Program-made: the position numbers and the translations under genes
The notes under the pieces: model-generated
Database searches by the model: none
Told to the model about the DNA's origin: nothing
What the model saw: the letters and a program-made list of their open reading frames with translations, nothing else
Origin: JBBPZA01 sp963728925
GTDB taxonomy: Bacteria > Actinomycetota > Thermoleophilia > Solirubrobacterales > Solirubrobacteraceae
NCBI GenBank assembly: GCA_963728925.1
Contig: CAVSMB010000002.1
Coordinates: forward strand, 1-64,000
Reading direction: 5' to 3'
Length of the DNA stretch: 64,000 nt
In this document: positions 53,969 through 62,987 of the stretch, piece after piece
How the letters are laid out: each line of letters starts with the position of its first letter
Numbering within the stretch: position 1 is the first letter of the stretch

Positions 53969-55588
53969 TCAGGCGCTCGGGACGCTCGCCTGGGCCGTGG
54001 CCGGCCCCGCTTCCGGATCGGCCGGGCCGGTCAGGCGCGCCGAGCGCGCCGCGCGGCGCTCGGCGCGGGCGAGGGCGCGCTCTCGCGGCGAGGGTTGCAG
54101 CTGCCACGCCAGCGCGGCGCCGACACCCATCAGGGCCCAGGCGAGCGGGTCCTCGAGGAACGCCGCGTAGAGGAAGGTGTGGAAGACCAGCGCCGCGAAC
54201 GCCGCCGCCACCGCGGAGCGCCGCAGCGAGGTGAAGGCGTGGTGCAGGAGGCGCGCGAAGGCGGCGGCCAGGAGCGCCAGGTAGGCGAGCAGGCCGACGG
54301 CGCCCTGCTCGGCGGCCACGGTGACCGGGATGGTGTGCGAGGCGGACGCCGCCCGCTGGCGCGAGCTCTCCCGCTGCGCGCGGAACTCCTGCTCGAAGCT
54401 TCCCGAGCCCCAGCCCCACACCGGTCGCTCGCCGAACAGGTCCAGGCCGCCCCGGATGAGGTCGGCGCGGCCACTCGAGCTGGTGTTGAGCGACTTGGAG
54501 TCCCCGATCTTGACCCCGCCCGCGCCACCGGCGGCGAGGACCGCCGCCGCCCCGACGGCGAGCAGGCCCCCGGCCACCAGCGCCGTGCGGCCCGCACCCC
54601 ACCGCAGCGCGGCGAGCACGGTGAGGCCGACGAGAAGCGCGGCGAGGCTCGACTGCGAGAGGCTGAGGACGAGCCCGGCCAGCAGCACGAGCAGCACCGC
54701 GGCCGCCGCCAGCACGCGGCCCTGCTCGCGCGTCCACAGCACGAGCCCGGTGACGAGCACGATGACCACCGCGAGGAAGCGCCCGAAGATGTTCGGGTCG
54801 TAGAACAGCGAGCTGACGCGGAAGTAGGACTGGTAGTCGTTCGCGTCGACCGCGTTGGAGCTGAGGAGCACGCGGTGGGTCGCCTCCTCGACGAAGCCGA
54901 CCGCGGCGAAGGCCAGCGCGAGCACGACGAGCACCCCCAGCGCTCGCGCGGCGAGCTTCCTTGTCCACGCGACCCGCGCGAGGAGGATGAAGAGCAGCGC
55001 GAAGGGCACGTAGAAGAACACGAGCTGCTCGAGCGCGTGGCCGAAGTTCGTGGAGTAGGTGGCCTGGACCGCGTAGAGGACCACCCCGACGGCGAGCAGC
55101 CGCTCGAGCAGGCCGGCCCGGGGGCGCTCGGCCGGACGCTCGTGCGCCCGCGCCGTCGCCGCCTCCTCGCTGTCGTCCTCGCCCTCCCGCGCGCGGCGCA
55201 GCCGCGGCGCCACGAAGGCGACCGCCCCGGCGGCGATCACAACGTAGAGCGGCACGAGCAGGTTCGCCGTCTGCCCGCCCGACTCGATCGGCACGCGGAA
55301 GGGAATCACCGCCGCGACCGCGAGCGGGAACGAGGACGGGTGGCGCTCGAGCAGCAGGCCGGCGGCGACGACCGCCCCGACGGCGACGAGGGCGAGAACC
55401 GCGGAGACCGCCGGGCGGTCGCGGAAGGGCGCGAACTGGGGCGTGTCCCAGACGTGGCCGACGAGCAGCACCGGGGTGACGAGCAGGACGCCGAGCATGG
55501 CCCACGCCCGGCGGCGCGGCTGGTGGTCGACGAGCGCGACGGCCGCGAACAGCGCCGCCGCGAGCGCGCCGATGACCTCGAGGGTCAT
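53969..55588 (-). CDS. O-antigen ligase/polymerase-type membrane protein
   Basis: 539 residues with about 12 membrane helices in two groups, separated by a charged loop (about 130-160, REGEDDSEEAATARAHERPA). The large external loop has SGRADLIRGGLDLFGERPVW, then GWGSGSFEQEF...HTIPVTVAAEQGAVGLLAYL, the Wzy_C/WaaL signature with its conserved H...E/Q pattern. It should polymerise or ligate lipid-linked glycan outside the membrane. ATG 55588 overlaps the stop of the exported Ig-like protein gene by 4 bp, so the two are cotranslated. Confidence 0.88.
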   Translation of the reverse strand: MTLEVIGALAAALFAAVALVDHQPRRRAWAMLGVLLVTPVLLVGHVWDTPQFAPFRDRPAVSAVLALVAVGAVVAAGLLLERHPSSFPLAVAAVIPFRVPIESGGQTANLLVPLYVVIAAGAVAFVAPRLRRAREGEDDSEEAATARAHERPAERPRAGLLERLLAVGVVLYAVQATYSTNFGHALEQLVFFYVPFALLFILLARVAWTRKLAARALGVLVVLALAFAAVGFVEEATHRVLLSSNAVDANDYQSYFRVSSLFYDPNIFGRFLAVVIVLVTGLVLWTREQGRVLAAAAVLLVLLAGLVLSLSQSSLAALLVGLTVLAALRWGAGRTALVAGGLLAVGAAAVLAAGGAGGVKIGDSKSLNTSSSGRADLIRGGLDLFGERPVWGWGSGSFEQEFRAQRESSRQRAASASHTIPVTVAAEQGAVGLLAYLALLAAAFARLLHHAFTSLRRSAVAAAFAALVFHTFLYAAFLEDPLAWALMGVGAALAWQLQPSPRERALARAERRAARSARLTGPADPEAGPATAQASVPSA

Positions 55589-57384
55589 CGCCGGCCCTCC
55601 AGCAGCACCCACATACGCCGCGTGAGCTGGTTGGCGCCGCGGTCGCGATCCAGCATCGCGCTCCACTGCGGTAGCCCGGTGCGGATCACGTACCCCCGCC
55701 CGGTGCGCACCGCGGCGACGACGGGGCGGTCCTCGCGCGGGCCCGCCCCGGCGACCAGCCGCGCGCCGGCCTGCACCCGTGTCGTGGCCTCGGCGGTCGT
55801 GAACCCGCTCAGCAATCCGTCGGAGCCCTTCCACAGGCCGATGCGGTCGGCCGGGAAGGCGAGCAGCTTCGAGCGGTCGCGGCGCACGGGCGCGAGCACC
55901 GAGCCGAAGGCGTCGACGCGCGCCGCGGGCGAGGGCTCGGCGAGACGGTCGCTGCGCAGGCGCACGGTGCGCCGCAGCGAGTCGGTGCCGAACGAGACGA
56001 GCCTGCCGCCGCGCTCGACGTAGCCGCGCAACGCGGCCTGCACGGTCGGGGGCAGCCAGCGCGAGTCGCCGGCGAGCAGCACGCCGCTGCGGCCGCGCAC
56101 GAGCCCGGGGCCCTGGCCGCGGACGAGGGCGATGTCGGTGGTGAGGTCGTAGCGGTAGCCCGCGCGGTCGAGGAACTTCATGACCGCACCCTCGTGCTCC
56201 ACGAAGCCGGCCGGCAGGCCGCCGGCCAGCGGCCGGTCGGTGTGGGCGGTCTCGCCCGAGCCCAGCGTGTTGGGCACGCCGTCGCCGTCATCGTCGACCG
56301 CGTTCGCGCCCTGCCACGTGATCGCGGGCAGGACGACGAGCACCTTGGAGGGGGTAGCGGCCTGCGCGATGATCGGCGCGGTCGCCGTACGACCGGCCGC
56401 GCGGACCTGGACCAGGTACACGCCCGAGCGGCCGAGGGGAACGTCCAGGCGCAGCGTGCGAGCGGTCTCGCGCCCGCGGTCGAGCACCCGCGATCGCCCG
56501 ATCCGGCGCAGCGTCCAGCGGTACGGCTGACCGCCCGCCTCGACGCTCACGCGCGCCGTCTCGCCGGTGACGACGGGCTCGAGCGGCGCCTTCACGGCGA
56601 GCGAGCGCACGGTGACTCCGCCGCGCCCGGGAAGCGGCCCGCGCAGTGGGCGACCGGAGCGGATGGTCTGGGGCACGGCGCCGACGTTGCCCGCGGCGTC
56701 GCGGGTCCGCGCGACGACGAGGTAGGTCCCGGGCGCGGCCGGGCGGCCCGCGACGCGGCCCCCCCAGCGACCCGTCGAGGTCCCCACGCGGCCGGGCCAC
56801 GAGGCGACCACGCGCGGCGGGGAGACGTCGGTGCGGTAGACCTGGAAGCCGGGCGGACCGACCGAGGGGCCGGTGAAGCGGAAGTTGACCGGCGTCGCCG
56901 CGCCCTCGGGCACGATCGCCGGGCCCGCGCGCTCGCCGAAGCCCATGACCGTGACCACCGGGCGGGGCGGCGTGCGGTCCAGCCGGATCCCTACGGGCAG
57001 CACGATCGTCCGCCCCTGGCGACGGAGCTTGACGCGCGGGCGGTAGAGCCCGTCGGGGGCGATCGCGCCCGACTCCGTCCGCCCGTCCCAGACGAAGGTC
57101 TGGGCGTCCCCGGCGCGCAGCTCGCGGTCGTCGACGAGCCGGCGCACGACGTCGCCGTCGGCGTCGATGACGTCGAGGGTCACCGCGTCGCTGCGCGTCT
57201 TGAGGCGGAAGGAGATCCGGGCCGTCTCGCGCGCGCCGTCGCCGTTGGGCGAGAACAGGCGGTCAGTGCCGGCGCTGAGCGCGCGCACCGGAGGGGCTTG
57301 GCTCTTGAGCCGCTGGGCGATCGCGAACGCGCCGAGCGTCGCGCAGACGAGCAGCGCGAAGACCACCTGCGCGAGCCGCGTCAC
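55585..57384 (-). CDS. Exported FlgD-Ig-like protein of unknown function
   Basis: 599 residues from GTG 57384. An N-terminal membrane helix (AQVVFALLVCATLGAFAIAQ), a FlgD-type Ig domain (SPNGDGARETARISFRLKTR, FVWDGRTESGAIAPDGLYRP), more Ig-like repeats (ASWPGRVGTSTGRWGGRVAG...GTYLVVARTRDAAGNVG) and a C-terminal part (about 370-599) like the glutamine-amidotransferase-like domain of DMFase-type exoproteins (VLLAGDSRWLPPTVQAALRG, YVERGGRLVSFGTDSLRR). It is probably a surface or periplasmic assembly factor. It sits between phosphatase and polymerase genes with 4-bp overlaps. Confidence 0.72.
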   Translation of the reverse strand: MTRLAQVVFALLVCATLGAFAIAQRLKSQAPPVRALSAGTDRLFSPNGDGARETARISFRLKTRSDAVTLDVIDADGDVVRRLVDDRELRAGDAQTFVWDGRTESGAIAPDGLYRPRVKLRRQGRTIVLPVGIRLDRTPPRPVVTVMGFGERAGPAIVPEGAATPVNFRFTGPSVGPPGFQVYRTDVSPPRVVASWPGRVGTSTGRWGGRVAGRPAAPGTYLVVARTRDAAGNVGAVPQTIRSGRPLRGPLPGRGGVTVRSLAVKAPLEPVVTGETARVSVEAGGQPYRWTLRRIGRSRVLDRGRETARTLRLDVPLGRSGVYLVQVRAAGRTATAPIIAQAATPSKVLVVLPAITWQGANAVDDDGDGVPNTLGSGETAHTDRPLAGGLPAGFVEHEGAVMKFLDRAGYRYDLTTDIALVRGQGPGLVRGRSGVLLAGDSRWLPPTVQAALRGYVERGGRLVSFGTDSLRRTVRLRSDRLAEPSPAARVDAFGSVLAPVRRDRSKLLAFPADRIGLWKGSDGLLSGFTTAEATTRVQAGARLVAGAGPREDRPVVAAVRTGRGYVIRTGLPQWSAMLDRDRGANQLTRRMWVLLEGRR

Positions 57385-57926
57385 AGGTCGAGCAGGGCCG
57401 CGTTGGGCACGTTGAAGTCGTGGAACGCCTCCAGGCCCCTCGGGTCCCGCGCGCACAGCGCCACCCGGATCGAGCCCCCGTGGCACACCACCAGCGCCGG
57501 CAGGGGCTCCTGTCGCCGGATCTCCTCCAGACCCGCGAGCACCCTGCGCTGCTGCTCCAGCAGCGACTCGCCCTTCGGGAACCGGAATCTGTCGCCCGCT
57601 TTGCGCCATGCCGCGTAGAGGTTCGGCTCCGACACCGCGACCTCCTGCCACAATCTCCCCTCGAGTCGCCCGCGGAAGCCCTCGTCGAAGCGCGCGTCCA
57701 CGCGCGGGCGCAGGCCGATGCGCTCGCCGACGATCTCCGCCGTCTCGCGGGCTCGCGAAAGCTGTGACGCCCACAGCGAGGCTATGCCGCGCTCGGCGGC
57801 CAGCTCCGCCAGCGCGGCGGCCTGCTCGCGACCCTGGTCGTTGAGCGGAGTGTCGCGCGACCCCTGGATGCGGATCGGCGGGATGTTGTCGTCGGTCTCC
57901 CCGTGGCGGGCCAGCAGCAGGCTCAC
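57381..57926 (-). CDS. Histidine phosphatase (phosphoglycerate-mutase-like)
   Basis: 181 residues from GTG 57926. The catalytic LLLARHGETDDN, SQLSRARETAEIV, the acid FDEGFRGRLEGR and ALVVCHGGSIRVAL are all present, so it should be an active phosphatase. It overlaps the phosphosulfolactate synthase gene by 4 bp (GTGA), suggesting the two act together; it may remove the phosphate from the synthase product in place of a ComB phosphatase. This is inference. Sugar phosphates are the other likely substrates. Confidence 0.85.
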   Translation of the reverse strand: MSLLLARHGETDDNIPPIRIQGSRDTPLNDQGREQAAALAELAAERGIASLWASQLSRARETAEIVGERIGLRPRVDARFDEGFRGRLEGRLWQEVAVSEPNLYAAWRKAGDRFRFPKGESLLEQQRRVLAGLEEIRRQEPLPALVVCHGGSIRVALCARDPRGLEAFHDFNVPNAALLDL

Positions 57927-58675
57927 GACGTCCCGGGCATCGTGTCGGACCGCAGGCCGAGGCGCAGGGTCTCGAGCGACAGCACGTCGTCGGGCTGGAT
58001 GTTGCCAAGGTTCACGCTGGGGCCGAAGCGCTTGAGGAACCACACCTGCTGCTCCTTGCGCGGCGCCTCGAAGACGAGCCGGTCAGGATCGATCCCGTGG
58101 GCGATCTCGTCGACGAGGCCCATGCGCACCTCGCCGTCGTGGCGGTAGAGGCCGACGGTGCCCGACTCGCGCGCCTCGGCGACGACCTTCCAGGCGCCGG
58201 CGGCGAGCTCCAGGCCGATCTGCTCGACCCAGCGGTAGGGGGCCATGATCCGCTCGTCGTCCTTGGAGCCGACCTCGGAGAACACGGTGAACTCCCGCGC
58301 GAGCCGCGCGATGAGCTCGAGCTTTCGCTCGTGCTGGAGGACGATCGTCCCGTCGGAGACCTCGACGTGCTCGAGCCCGAGCTCGTGGAGCCAGGCGACC
58401 ATCGGCTCGACCCGGTCCTGGGCGATGGCCAGCTCGGTGAGCGTCCCTCCGCACAGGACGGGGACGCCGTGGTCGCGGTAGCGGGCGAGCTTCTCGGGCA
58501 GGTTGCCCGTCGCGAGCGCGGTGCCCCAGCCGAGCTTCACGAAGTCGACCGCCTCGCCGGCGACCTCGACGAGGCCGTCGACCTCGGCCAGCGAGAGGCC
58601 GCGGTCGAGCACGGTGGTCAGGCCGTGCTCGCGCGGCTTGTGCGAGCGCTCGGGCAGGTCGAGGAACAGCGACAC
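57923..58675 (-). CDS. Phosphosulfolactate synthase (ComA family)
   Basis: 250 residues from GTG 58675. It is a TIM-barrel enzyme that adds sulfite to phosphoenolpyruvate to give phosphosulfolactate. Family features seen are the TTVLDRGLSLAEVDGLVEVA start, VDFVKLGWGTALATGNLPEK, VPVLCGGTLTELAIAQ, HVEVSDGTIVLQHERKLELI, FTVFSEVGSKDDE and IDPDRLVFEAPRKEQQVWFL. ComA homologues in bacteria make sulfolactate or related sulfonates rather than coenzyme M. No ComB, ComC or ComDE gene is seen here. Confidence 0.88.
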   Translation of the reverse strand: MSLFLDLPERSHKPREHGLTTVLDRGLSLAEVDGLVEVAGEAVDFVKLGWGTALATGNLPEKLARYRDHGVPVLCGGTLTELAIAQDRVEPMVAWLHELGLEHVEVSDGTIVLQHERKLELIARLAREFTVFSEVGSKDDERIMAPYRWVEQIGLELAAGAWKVVAEARESGTVGLYRHDGEVRMGLVDEIAHGIDPDRLVFEAPRKEQQVWFLKRFGPSVNLGNIQPDDVLSLETLRLGLRSDTMPGTS

Positions 58676-58688
58676 GGTGGCGACCCGC

Positions 58689-60017
58689 CTAGGGCGTGCG
58701 GTCGGTGCCGACCACGACGACGACGCTGGAGTCGGCGCCGGCGATCGCCTGGGTCCCCGCGTCGAGCTTGCGGACGCTCGAGACCTTGAGCTGCTTGGCG
58801 ACTTCCTTCGCCGCCGGCTGCTGGCCGGGGCCGTAGTAGACCGTCGTGGTCTGGACCTGCTGATCGGCGTTGGTGTCCGCCCCTCCGTCCTGGAAGCCCG
58901 ACGCGACGACCTGGTCCAGGACGGTCTGCGCGAGGCCCGGCGCGGTCGTGCCGTTGAGCACGGCAACGGTCACGTCGCCGCGGTTGACCGGCTTGGCCTT
59001 GCCGGCCTTCTTGCCGGTGTCGCTGCTCTGCGCGGGCTCGCCCTGGATGGTGTTGGGCGGCGCGCTCGTCTTGTCGCTTCCGCCTCCAAGCTGGGTCACG
59101 GCGACGACGACGCCGACGAGCAGGACGACCGCCGCGGCGGCGAGCACCATGATCGGCCTACGCGCGCGACTGCGGCCGGCTCCGTCCGAGCGCCGCGAGG
59201 CTGGTCGGACGGGCGGCGCGCCTGCCGCGGCCCGGGCGGCGGGTCGGGAGGCGGCGGGTCGCGCGGGCGCCGGGCGGGCGCCCGTCGCACGGGCGACCCC
59301 CGGGCGCGGTGGCCCGGCCGCCGGGACGGACCCGGATCCGCCGGCCGGTGGCGCGGCGGCGGGTCGGCCGGGCTGCGCAGTCGGCGCGACCGCGGGGCCG
59401 TTCGCCGCCTCGCACTCGCGCAGCGCGGTCGGGACGGCGCCCGTCATCGCGGGCTCGCGGTCGGCGGGCTCGCGGTCGGCCTGCGCGGGGTCCTGCGCGC
59501 TGTCGGCGGCACCCTGCGCCGCAGCGGTCGCGGCCGCCGGCACGGCGGGCCGTGCCTCGGCCGGCACGTCGCTGCCGTCCGGCGCGGCGGGCCGCTCCTC
59601 CGCGGCGCGCTCGACCTTCGCGGGCGCATCGGCCGGCGCGTCGCCGGCGCCGTCCGGCTGTCCCGCGGGCCGTGAGGCCGCTGCGGCGCCCGCAGCGGCG
59701 GCTGCGACCGGGCGGGCGGTCCCCGTCGCGGGTCGTGGCGGGCCGGCGCCCGGGCGCGCGACGGCCGCCGCGCGGGCGGCGGCCGGACGCGCGGCCGGAG
59801 CCCGAGCGGCTGCGGTGGCGGGCGGCGCGGTGGCCCGGGCCGCCTCGAGCCCGCGCTCGGGCTCGTGGCCGGCCCACTCGCGCAGGCGACGGACCTCGCG
59901 AGCCTGGGCGAAGTAGAGCAGCGACAGCACGGCGAGCCCCGGGATCGCGGCGATGCCGGCGTAGGCGCCGTACTTCTCGATGACGCTCTGACCGGCGAAG
60001 GCGAGGATCGCGGACAT
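58689..60017 (-). CDS. LytR_C-domain protein with a long Ala/Pro linker
   Basis: 442 residues. An N-terminal membrane helix (AGIAAIPGLAVLSLLYFAQA), about 230 residues of Ala/Pro/Arg-rich low-complexity sequence, a second helix (MVLAAAAVVLLVGVVVAVTQ) and a LytR_C domain (VNRGDVTVAVLNGTTAPGLA, TTVYYGPGQQPAAKEVAKQL, SSVVVVVG). LytR_C domains accompany wall-polymer ligases but no LCP catalytic domain is present. It may tether the polysaccharide machinery to the wall. Confidence 0.78.
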   Translation of the reverse strand: MSAILAFAGQSVIEKYGAYAGIAAIPGLAVLSLLYFAQAREVRRLREWAGHEPERGLEAARATAPPATAAARAPAARPAAARAAAVARPGAGPPRPATGTARPVAAAAAGAAAASRPAGQPDGAGDAPADAPAKVERAAEERPAAPDGSDVPAEARPAVPAAATAAAQGAADSAQDPAQADREPADREPAMTGAVPTALRECEAANGPAVAPTAQPGRPAAAPPAGGSGSVPAAGPPRPGVARATGARPAPARPAASRPAARAAAGAPPVRPASRRSDGAGRSRARRPIMVLAAAAVVLLVGVVVAVTQLGGGSDKTSAPPNTIQGEPAQSSDTGKKAGKAKPVNRGDVTVAVLNGTTAPGLAQTVLDQVVASGFQDGGADTNADQQVQTTTVYYGPGQQPAAKEVAKQLKVSSVRKLDAGTQAIAGADSSVVVVVGTDRTP

Positions 60018-60030
60018 GGGTCGGAGCAGG

Positions 60031-61959
60031 TTACTGCGGCACGCGCACGGTCCTGTCCGCGCGTTCGGAGCTCAGCTCGTCCACCTTGGCGGCCAGCCCG
60101 GCGGCGTCGCCCTCGAGGACGAGCAGGTTTATCTGGTCGACGCTCGCCTCGACCCACGCAGGGTCGAGCGCCTCGCGGCCGGCCAGCAGGATCTTCTCGG
60201 CGGGGGTCGCCTGCGGGCGCTCGTAGGGGTTGAAGAGGTCCTCGTGGAGCTTCTCGCCCTGCCGCGGGCCGACGATCTCGATGGCGATGTCGCGCTGGGG
60301 CTCCAAGCCCGAGAGGCGGATCATCTGCTCGGCGAGCTCCATGATCGAGACCGGCTCGCCCATGTCGAGCACGAAGATCTCCCCGCCCTCGCTGAGCGAG
60401 CCCGACCGGATGATGAGCTGCACGGCCTCGGGGATCGTCATGAAGTAGCGGGTCATCCGCGGGTCGGTCACCGTGACCGGTCCGCCCGTCGCGATCTGCC
60501 GCCGGAAGATCGGCACGACCGAGCCCGAGGAGCCCAGCACGTTGCCGAAGCGGACGATCGCGTACTTCGTGGCCGGGAAGCGGGCACCTGCCGCGTCGAG
60601 CGTCCACTCAGCCAGCGCCTTGCTCGCGCCCATCACAGTGCGCGGGGTGACCGCCTTGTCGGTGGAGACGAGCACGAAGGTCTTCACGCCCGCGTCACCG
60701 GCGATGTGCGCGACCAGCCGCGTGGCCAGCGTGTTGTTGCGGACCGCCTCGACAGGGTTGGTCTCCATCAGCCCCACGTGCTTGTAGGCGGCGGCGTGGA
60801 AGACGACGGCCGGGCGGTGGTGCGCGAACACCTCGCGCATGCGCTCCTCCTCGCGGCAGTCGGCGAGCACGGCCGTCGCGGTGCGCACGTGACGCTCCTC
60901 CTCGAGCTCGCGCGTGATCGCGAAGAGGTTGTCCTCGGCGTGATCGACGAGGACCAGTCGAGCCGGGGCGACGCGCGCGATCTGGCGGCACAGCTCGCCG
61001 CCGATCGACCCGCCCGCTCCGGTGACCATGACCGTCTGGCCCGCGAGGTAGGTGCCGACGCGCTCGAGCTCCATGCGCACCGGCTCGCGCCCGAGCACGT
61101 CCTCGACGCGCACCTCGCGCGCCTGGCGCAGCACGCTCGCGCCGCCGTCGAGCAACAGCTCGAAGACGGTCGGCAGCGTGCGGACGGGGATCCCGCGCGC
61201 CCGGCAGACCGTCACCACCCGGGAGCGAAGGGTTCCCGGCGCCGAGGGGATCGCGATGAGGACCTCCTCGGGGTCGGTCTCCTCGACGATGCGATCGAGC
61301 TCGGTCGTCGTCCCGAGGACGCGCAGGCCGTTGGCCAGCCGCATGCCCTTCTTGCGCGGGTCGTCGTCGAGGAAGCCGATGGGCCGGTAGCCGAGCGCAG
61401 GGTTGCGCACGATCTCGCGCAGCAGCAGCTGGCCGCCGTCGCCCGCGCCGACGATCAGGACGTCGCGGGCGTCGATGCGCGGCCGGAAGCCCTGGATGCG
61501 GCGCTCGAGGACGACCCTCACGAGAAAGCGGGCGCCGCACAGCAGCGCGAGCGACAGGAGGAAGTACAGCGCGATCACCCCGGTCGGGATGCTCACCGCG
61601 ACGCGCCCGGAGTCCGAGCTCAGCTCGACGGGCTTGATCAGGGCGATGGCCCCGACGAGCGCGAGCACCGACACCACGACGCCCTTGAGGACCTGCTCGT
61701 AGTCGCGCGCGTTGAGGTAGCGCCACCACTTCTGGTAGAGCCCGAAGAGCGAGAAGACCAGCGGGCTGCCGACAACCGCCCACAGAATCGTCGCGTCGAG
61801 CAGGCGGTCGTAGCGGTCGGGCACGCCGCGGTCGAAGCGAAGGCGGTAGGCGAGCCAGTAGGCGAGCGCGACCAGCCCGGCGTCCACCACGAGCTGCGGG
61901 AGCGAGTGCCGATGGACGGGGAAGGCCGCGGACCGGATCCGTCGGCGCATCCACGGCAT
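60031..61959 (-). CDS. Nucleotide-sugar 4,6-dehydratase (WbpM/CapD/PglF type)
   Basis: 642 residues. Four N-terminal membrane helices are followed by a CoA-binding-like Rossmann domain (VLIVGAGDGGQLLLREIVRN) and a C-terminal extended SDR (QTVMVTGAGGSIGGELCRQI, AAYKHVGLMETNPVEAVRNN, the catalytic VSTDKAV and GASKALAE region). It makes UDP-4-keto-6-deoxy-HexNAc, the first step to bacillosamine, FucNAc or similar. The DegT aminotransferase at 62959 could be the next enzyme on the same keto-sugar. ATG 61959 is taken from the MPWMRRR start. Confidence 0.92.
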   Translation of the reverse strand: MPWMRRRIRSAAFPVHRHSLPQLVVDAGLVALAYWLAYRLRFDRGVPDRYDRLLDATILWAVVGSPLVFSLFGLYQKWWRYLNARDYEQVLKGVVVSVLALVGAIALIKPVELSSDSGRVAVSIPTGVIALYFLLSLALLCGARFLVRVVLERRIQGFRPRIDARDVLIVGAGDGGQLLLREIVRNPALGYRPIGFLDDDPRKKGMRLANGLRVLGTTTELDRIVEETDPEEVLIAIPSAPGTLRSRVVTVCRARGIPVRTLPTVFELLLDGGASVLRQAREVRVEDVLGREPVRMELERVGTYLAGQTVMVTGAGGSIGGELCRQIARVAPARLVLVDHAEDNLFAITRELEEERHVRTATAVLADCREEERMREVFAHHRPAVVFHAAAYKHVGLMETNPVEAVRNNTLATRLVAHIAGDAGVKTFVLVSTDKAVTPRTVMGASKALAEWTLDAAGARFPATKYAIVRFGNVLGSSGSVVPIFRRQIATGGPVTVTDPRMTRYFMTIPEAVQLIIRSGSLSEGGEIFVLDMGEPVSIMELAEQMIRLSGLEPQRDIAIEIVGPRQGEKLHEDLFNPYERPQATPAEKILLAGREALDPAWVEASVDQINLLVLEGDAAGLAAKVDELSSERADRTVRVPQ

Positions 61960-61979
61960 TGTAGGCGGGTTTTCGGCGC

Positions 61980-62987
61980 TCAGTTCCGGGGCGCGGGAGA
62001 GAGCAGCAGCCGGGCCAGCTCGCGCGGGTCGCGACGCACCCGCTCGGCGGCCGCCTGCCCGCGGGGCCGCACCGTCACGCGGTCGGGATCCTCGAGGCGC
62101 CCGAGGCGCCCCTGCGCGATGAGCCGCTCGTCCACGGCCCCGAGACGACCCTCGAAGGTGGTGAGCACGGGCGTGCCCAGCGCGACGGCCTCGCGGTTCA
62201 TCGTCCCGCCCGCCGACACCACCAGGTCGGCGAGGGCGACGAGCGACTGTGCGTCGATCGCCCGCTCGGGCACGGTGAGCCCGGCCCGGCCGCGCAGCTC
62301 CTCGCGCTGCTCTGTGGTCCGGGGCAGCACCACGACCTGTGCCCGCTGGTCGACGAGACGGTCGAGCAGGCGGCCGAAGAGCGGGTGGCGGAAGCGGTGG
62401 TAGAGCGACACCGCCGGTGGTGTGCGCACGACGACGACCGGCGCGGCGCCGGTGAGCCCGAGCTCCGCGAGCACGCCCGGGTCGGGCTCGAGGTCTGAGA
62501 GGTAGTACTCCTCCTTGAGGCCCGGATAGCGCGCGAGCTTGCCCCGCGCGCCGTAGCGATCCAGGCGCTCGGGCGGGATCGCGTCGGGGACCACGACGGT
62601 GCGGGCCAGGCGGCAGTTGACGGTGTGCTGGACGGTCGCCCACTCGTAGTCGAAGGTCGTCGCCGAGGGGACGCGCAGCAGCGCCGCGGCAACCGTCACG
62701 TCGTTGGAGCCGTGGCCGAGCGCGAGGTCGAAGCGGCTCCGGGCGCGCGCCCAGCGCACGAGCGCGCCCGAGCGCCGCACCAGCCCGAGCGCTTTGGCGT
62801 CGAGCCGGCCGCCCGCGTGCCGGCCTATCGCCGTGTGCGCGATGCCGAAGCGACGGCACAGCTCGAGCGTCTGGGCGAAGTCCCGCGCCGTGACCTCGAC
62901 CTCGTGGCCGTCAGCCCGCAGCGCCGCGACGACGGGGCGCATGACGAGGACGTGCGGGCTATTGGTGAGGTCGATCCAGACCCGCAT
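61980..62987 (-). CDS. DUF354 glycosyltransferase-like protein
   Basis: 335 residues, GT-B-like. DUF354 marks are MRVWIDLTNSPHVLVMRPVV, the GHGSNDVTVAAALLRVPSATT...DYEW region, and LVVSAGGTMNREAVALGTPV...TTFEGRLG near the C-terminus. The family is common beside dTDP/UDP-sugar pathways in archaea and actinobacteria. It overlaps the aminotransferase gene by 29 bp. Sugar transfer is likely but unproven. Confidence 0.82.
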   Translation of the reverse strand: MRVWIDLTNSPHVLVMRPVVAALRADGHEVEVTARDFAQTLELCRRFGIAHTAIGRHAGGRLDAKALGLVRRSGALVRWARARSRFDLALGHGSNDVTVAAALLRVPSATTFDYEWATVQHTVNCRLARTVVVPDAIPPERLDRYGARGKLARYPGLKEEYYLSDLEPDPGVLAELGLTGAAPVVVVRTPPAVSLYHRFRHPLFGRLLDRLVDQRAQVVVLPRTTEQREELRGRAGLTVPERAIDAQSLVALADLVVSAGGTMNREAVALGTPVLTTFEGRLGAVDERLIAQGRLGRLEDPDRVTVRPRGQAAAERVRRDPRELARLLLSPAPRN

